Notes under the pieces: generated by a model
The model's database searches: none
Seen by the model: the letters and a program-made list of their open reading frames with translations, nothing else
Told to the model about the DNA's origin: nothing
Position numbers and translations under genes: made by a program
Source of the DNA: Lactococcus cremoris subsp. cremoris NBRC 100676
Lineage (GTDB): Bacteria; Bacillota; Bacilli; Lactobacillales; Streptococcaceae
Direction of reading: 5' to 3'
Length of the DNA: 64,000 nt
Assembly (NCBI RefSeq): GCF_001591705.1
Contig: NZ_BCVK01000001.1
Span: forward strand, 40,364-104,363
Part shown: in pieces, positions 62,506 through 64,000 of the stretch
Layout: each line of letters begins with the position of its first letter
How positions within the stretch are numbered: the first letter of the stretch is position 1

Positions 62506-63990
62506 TTAGTCGAGTTCTGTTTCTTCCAACTTGTTAGCTGCGATAACGAATGGTACCCAGATAACGAAGGTGATGATTAAGTTGATGATTGTAAGGACAA
62601 TTGCTCGCCAGTCAAAGCCGGTTGCCATGAAGGCATTCATAATTGGTGGTGTTACCCAAGGAACGGCATTGACGACTGGGTCAACCAAGTGAAGGGCTGT
62701 TGCAGTGTAGGCAATGATTACAGAAATCAAAGGAGCGACTGCAAATGGAATAAAGAAGATCGCATTCAAGACGACTGGTAGACCAAAGAGGACTGGTTCG
62801 TTGATATTGAAGATACCTGGCGCAAGTCCGAGACGTCCAACAATCTTGTAGTCTTTACGTTTAGAGAAGAGGATGATTGCAATAACAAGTGTAATTGTAC
62901 CACCTGATCCACCAAACCATGCAAAGGCATCCCATGAACCACGTACCCAAAGGTTAACATAGTCACCATTAATGGCATGAGCTTTATCAACCGCACCTTT
63001 AGCAATCAAGTCACGGATACCTTGTGAGTGTACTTGGAAGTAAAGGGCTTGGTTATTAAGTCCAAGAGGTCCCCAGATACCATCAAGTACTGGTGCCAAA
63101 ACGTTTGGTCCGTGAAGTCCGAAGAACCAGAATACTGAAACAAAGAGTGTAACAATCAGTACTGAGAAGATATTTTGTGACAGAATTTGGAACGGTTCTG
63201 CGATGTAGTGAGTGATAAGGTTAATGACAGAGTCATTAGTTAATTTACCAATGATGTAGTAGATTAAGCCGACGATATAAAGGGCTGCGATTGTAGGAAT
63301 GATAGCCAAGAAAGCTTTTGCTACTGCAGGTGGAACTGATTCTGGCATCTTAATTGTGATGTCAGCAAGCATGAGTTTTGCATAAATAATAACTGCAAGG
63401 GCACCCATAATAATAACTGTGAAGTAAGCTCCAGCATCGAGGTGAGCTGAGGCAAAGAGTGGTTTCCAAGCGGCAAGTCCTTGATCTCCAAGTACGCCAT
63501 TGATCTTGTCAGTTGCTGCTACACCAGCTTTACCTGTCCCAAGGGCTGCTGTAAATTTACCCATTTGGTTTGGCAAACCTGCAAATAGGGTTGCAACTGA
63601 TACGATACCACCAGCGAGGTCGTTGACTCCGTAAGCACGGGCCAAATTGTAACCCCAAGAAAAGGCAAAGATAAGACCAATAACTGTCAGTGTTCCTTGG
63701 TTAACAAGGGCTGAAATATTGTTCAAATCACCAATAATTGGTGTATTAGCAAGTGTCCAGACTTTTTCTGGTGCTAATTTTGAGAATGCTGTTGCTCCCA
63801 ACATCATTTGTTGGATAGCTGATGGGAATGTTGTTACAATAGCCGAAACCATTGCAGCCAAGGCACCAGCAAGTGTTGCTGGCAACATACCGATAAATGA
63901 GTCACGCAGCGCAACTAGGTGTTTTTGAGACCCAATCTTTGCCGCAACAGGGACGAGATATTTCTCCATCCACGCAGTAATTCCGTTCAT
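62506..63990 (-). CDS. PTS cellobiose/lactose-type transporter, IIC component
   Basis: A 494-residue membrane permease of the EIIC lactose/cellobiose family with about ten helices. It begins WMEKYLVPVAAKIGSQKHLV and contains the conserved FWFFGLHGPNVLAPVLDGIW and the GIFNINEPVLFGLPVVLN loop (substrate-site Glu). It imports beta-glucosides with phosphorylation by IIA/IIB proteins encoded elsewhere. GAGGAATTCC precedes the ATG at 63990, nearly at the window edge. The downstream 6-phospho-beta-glucosidase completes the pathway. Confidence 0.95.
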   Translation of the reverse strand: MNGITAWMEKYLVPVAAKIGSQKHLVALRDSFIGMLPATLAGALAAMVSAIVTTFPSAIQQMMLGATAFSKLAPEKVWTLANTPIIGDLNNISALVNQGTLTVIGLIFAFSWGYNLARAYGVNDLAGGIVSVATLFAGLPNQMGKFTAALGTGKAGVAATDKINGVLGDQGLAAWKPLFASAHLDAGAYFTVIIMGALAVIIYAKLMLADITIKMPESVPPAVAKAFLAIIPTIAALYIVGLIYYIIGKLTNDSVINLITHYIAEPFQILSQNIFSVLIVTLFVSVFWFFGLHGPNVLAPVLDGIWGPLGLNNQALYFQVHSQGIRDLIAKGAVDKAHAINGDYVNLWVRGSWDAFAWFGGSGGTITLVIAIILFSKRKDYKIVGRLGLAPGIFNINEPVLFGLPVVLNAIFFIPFAVAPLISVIIAYTATALHLVDPVVNAVPWVTPPIMNAFMATGFDWRAIVLTIINLIITFVIWVPFVIAANKLEETELD

Positions 63991-64000
63991 GGAATTCCTC

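Overview
The window looks like chromosomal DNA of a dairy-type lactococcus (Lactococcus lactis or L. cremoris). The base composition is AT-rich. The gene content matches what I remember of that genus: pgk, the nadD-yqeK-rsfS cluster, guaB, a rhamnose-polysaccharide (rml/rgp) locus, a feoAB operon, menaquinone genes and a cellobiose PTS gene. No tRNA, rRNA, CRISPR array or intact insertion sequence was seen. Species assignment rests on recognition of the proteins and not on a search.

Layout. (1) 1-2.7 kb: end of a HAD dehalogenase, pgk, a Cof-type phosphatase and rpsU. (2) 2.7-7.9 kb: an accessory stress/drug block with a MerR regulator and divergent MFS efflux pump, and a TetR regulator and divergent oxidoreductase operon whose first gene has lost its 5' half and whose last gene is frameshifted near its 3' end. 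(3) 7.9-20.1 kb: housekeeping genes on the minus strand: ung, a GyrI-like protein, yebC, tmcAL, a methyltransferase, rsfS, an acetyltransferase, yqeK, nadD, yhbY, hflX, a NUDIX hydrolase, yqeH and guaB. A small frameshifted exported-protein gene sits in their midst. (4) 20.5-21.8 kb: a frameshifted secreted GH25 lysozyme gene. (5) 21.9-46.1 kb: a roughly 24 kb minus-strand cell-wall polysaccharide locus. (6) 46.2-50.1 kb: a DUF1129 membrane protein, rpmB, an Asp23-family protein with FakA/YloV, and msrB. (7) 50.4-53.2 kb: feoA-feoB-small Cys-rich membrane protein. (8) 53.3-64 kb: menA, a polyprenyl diphosphate synthase, a nitroreductase, rlmN, yutD, a 5'-nucleotidase-like enzyme, dut, a 6-phospho-beta-glucosidase, two tiny genes and a cellobiose-type PTS IIC.

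The polysaccharide locus is the centrepiece. Its conserved half (rmlA, rmlC, rmlB, rmlD, rgpA-rgpF) would make dTDP-rhamnose, assemble a rhamnan on a lipid carrier and export it by an ABC transporter. Its variable half carries a polyprenyl-phosphate GT2 with a DUF2304 partner, a GT2, a GT4, a Stealth-type sugar-phosphate transferase, a candidate galactofuranosyltransferase, UDP-galactopyranose mutase, a Wzx flippase, a 599-residue membrane-tethered extracellular protein of unknown role and a DUF2142 membrane protein. The inference is a second chain, containing galactofuranose and probably phosphodiester-linked, that is flipped separately and joined to the rhamnan outside the cell.

Three other patterns stand out. 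A ten-base word (TTACTGACAG and its complement) recurs throughout the window, in terminator stems and inside genes, but seems scarce in the variable polysaccharide half. Three genes have an extended -10 box only 6-7 bases before their start codon, suggesting leaderless mRNAs. Four loci are broken by truncation or frameshift, consistent with gene decay in a nutrient-rich niche.
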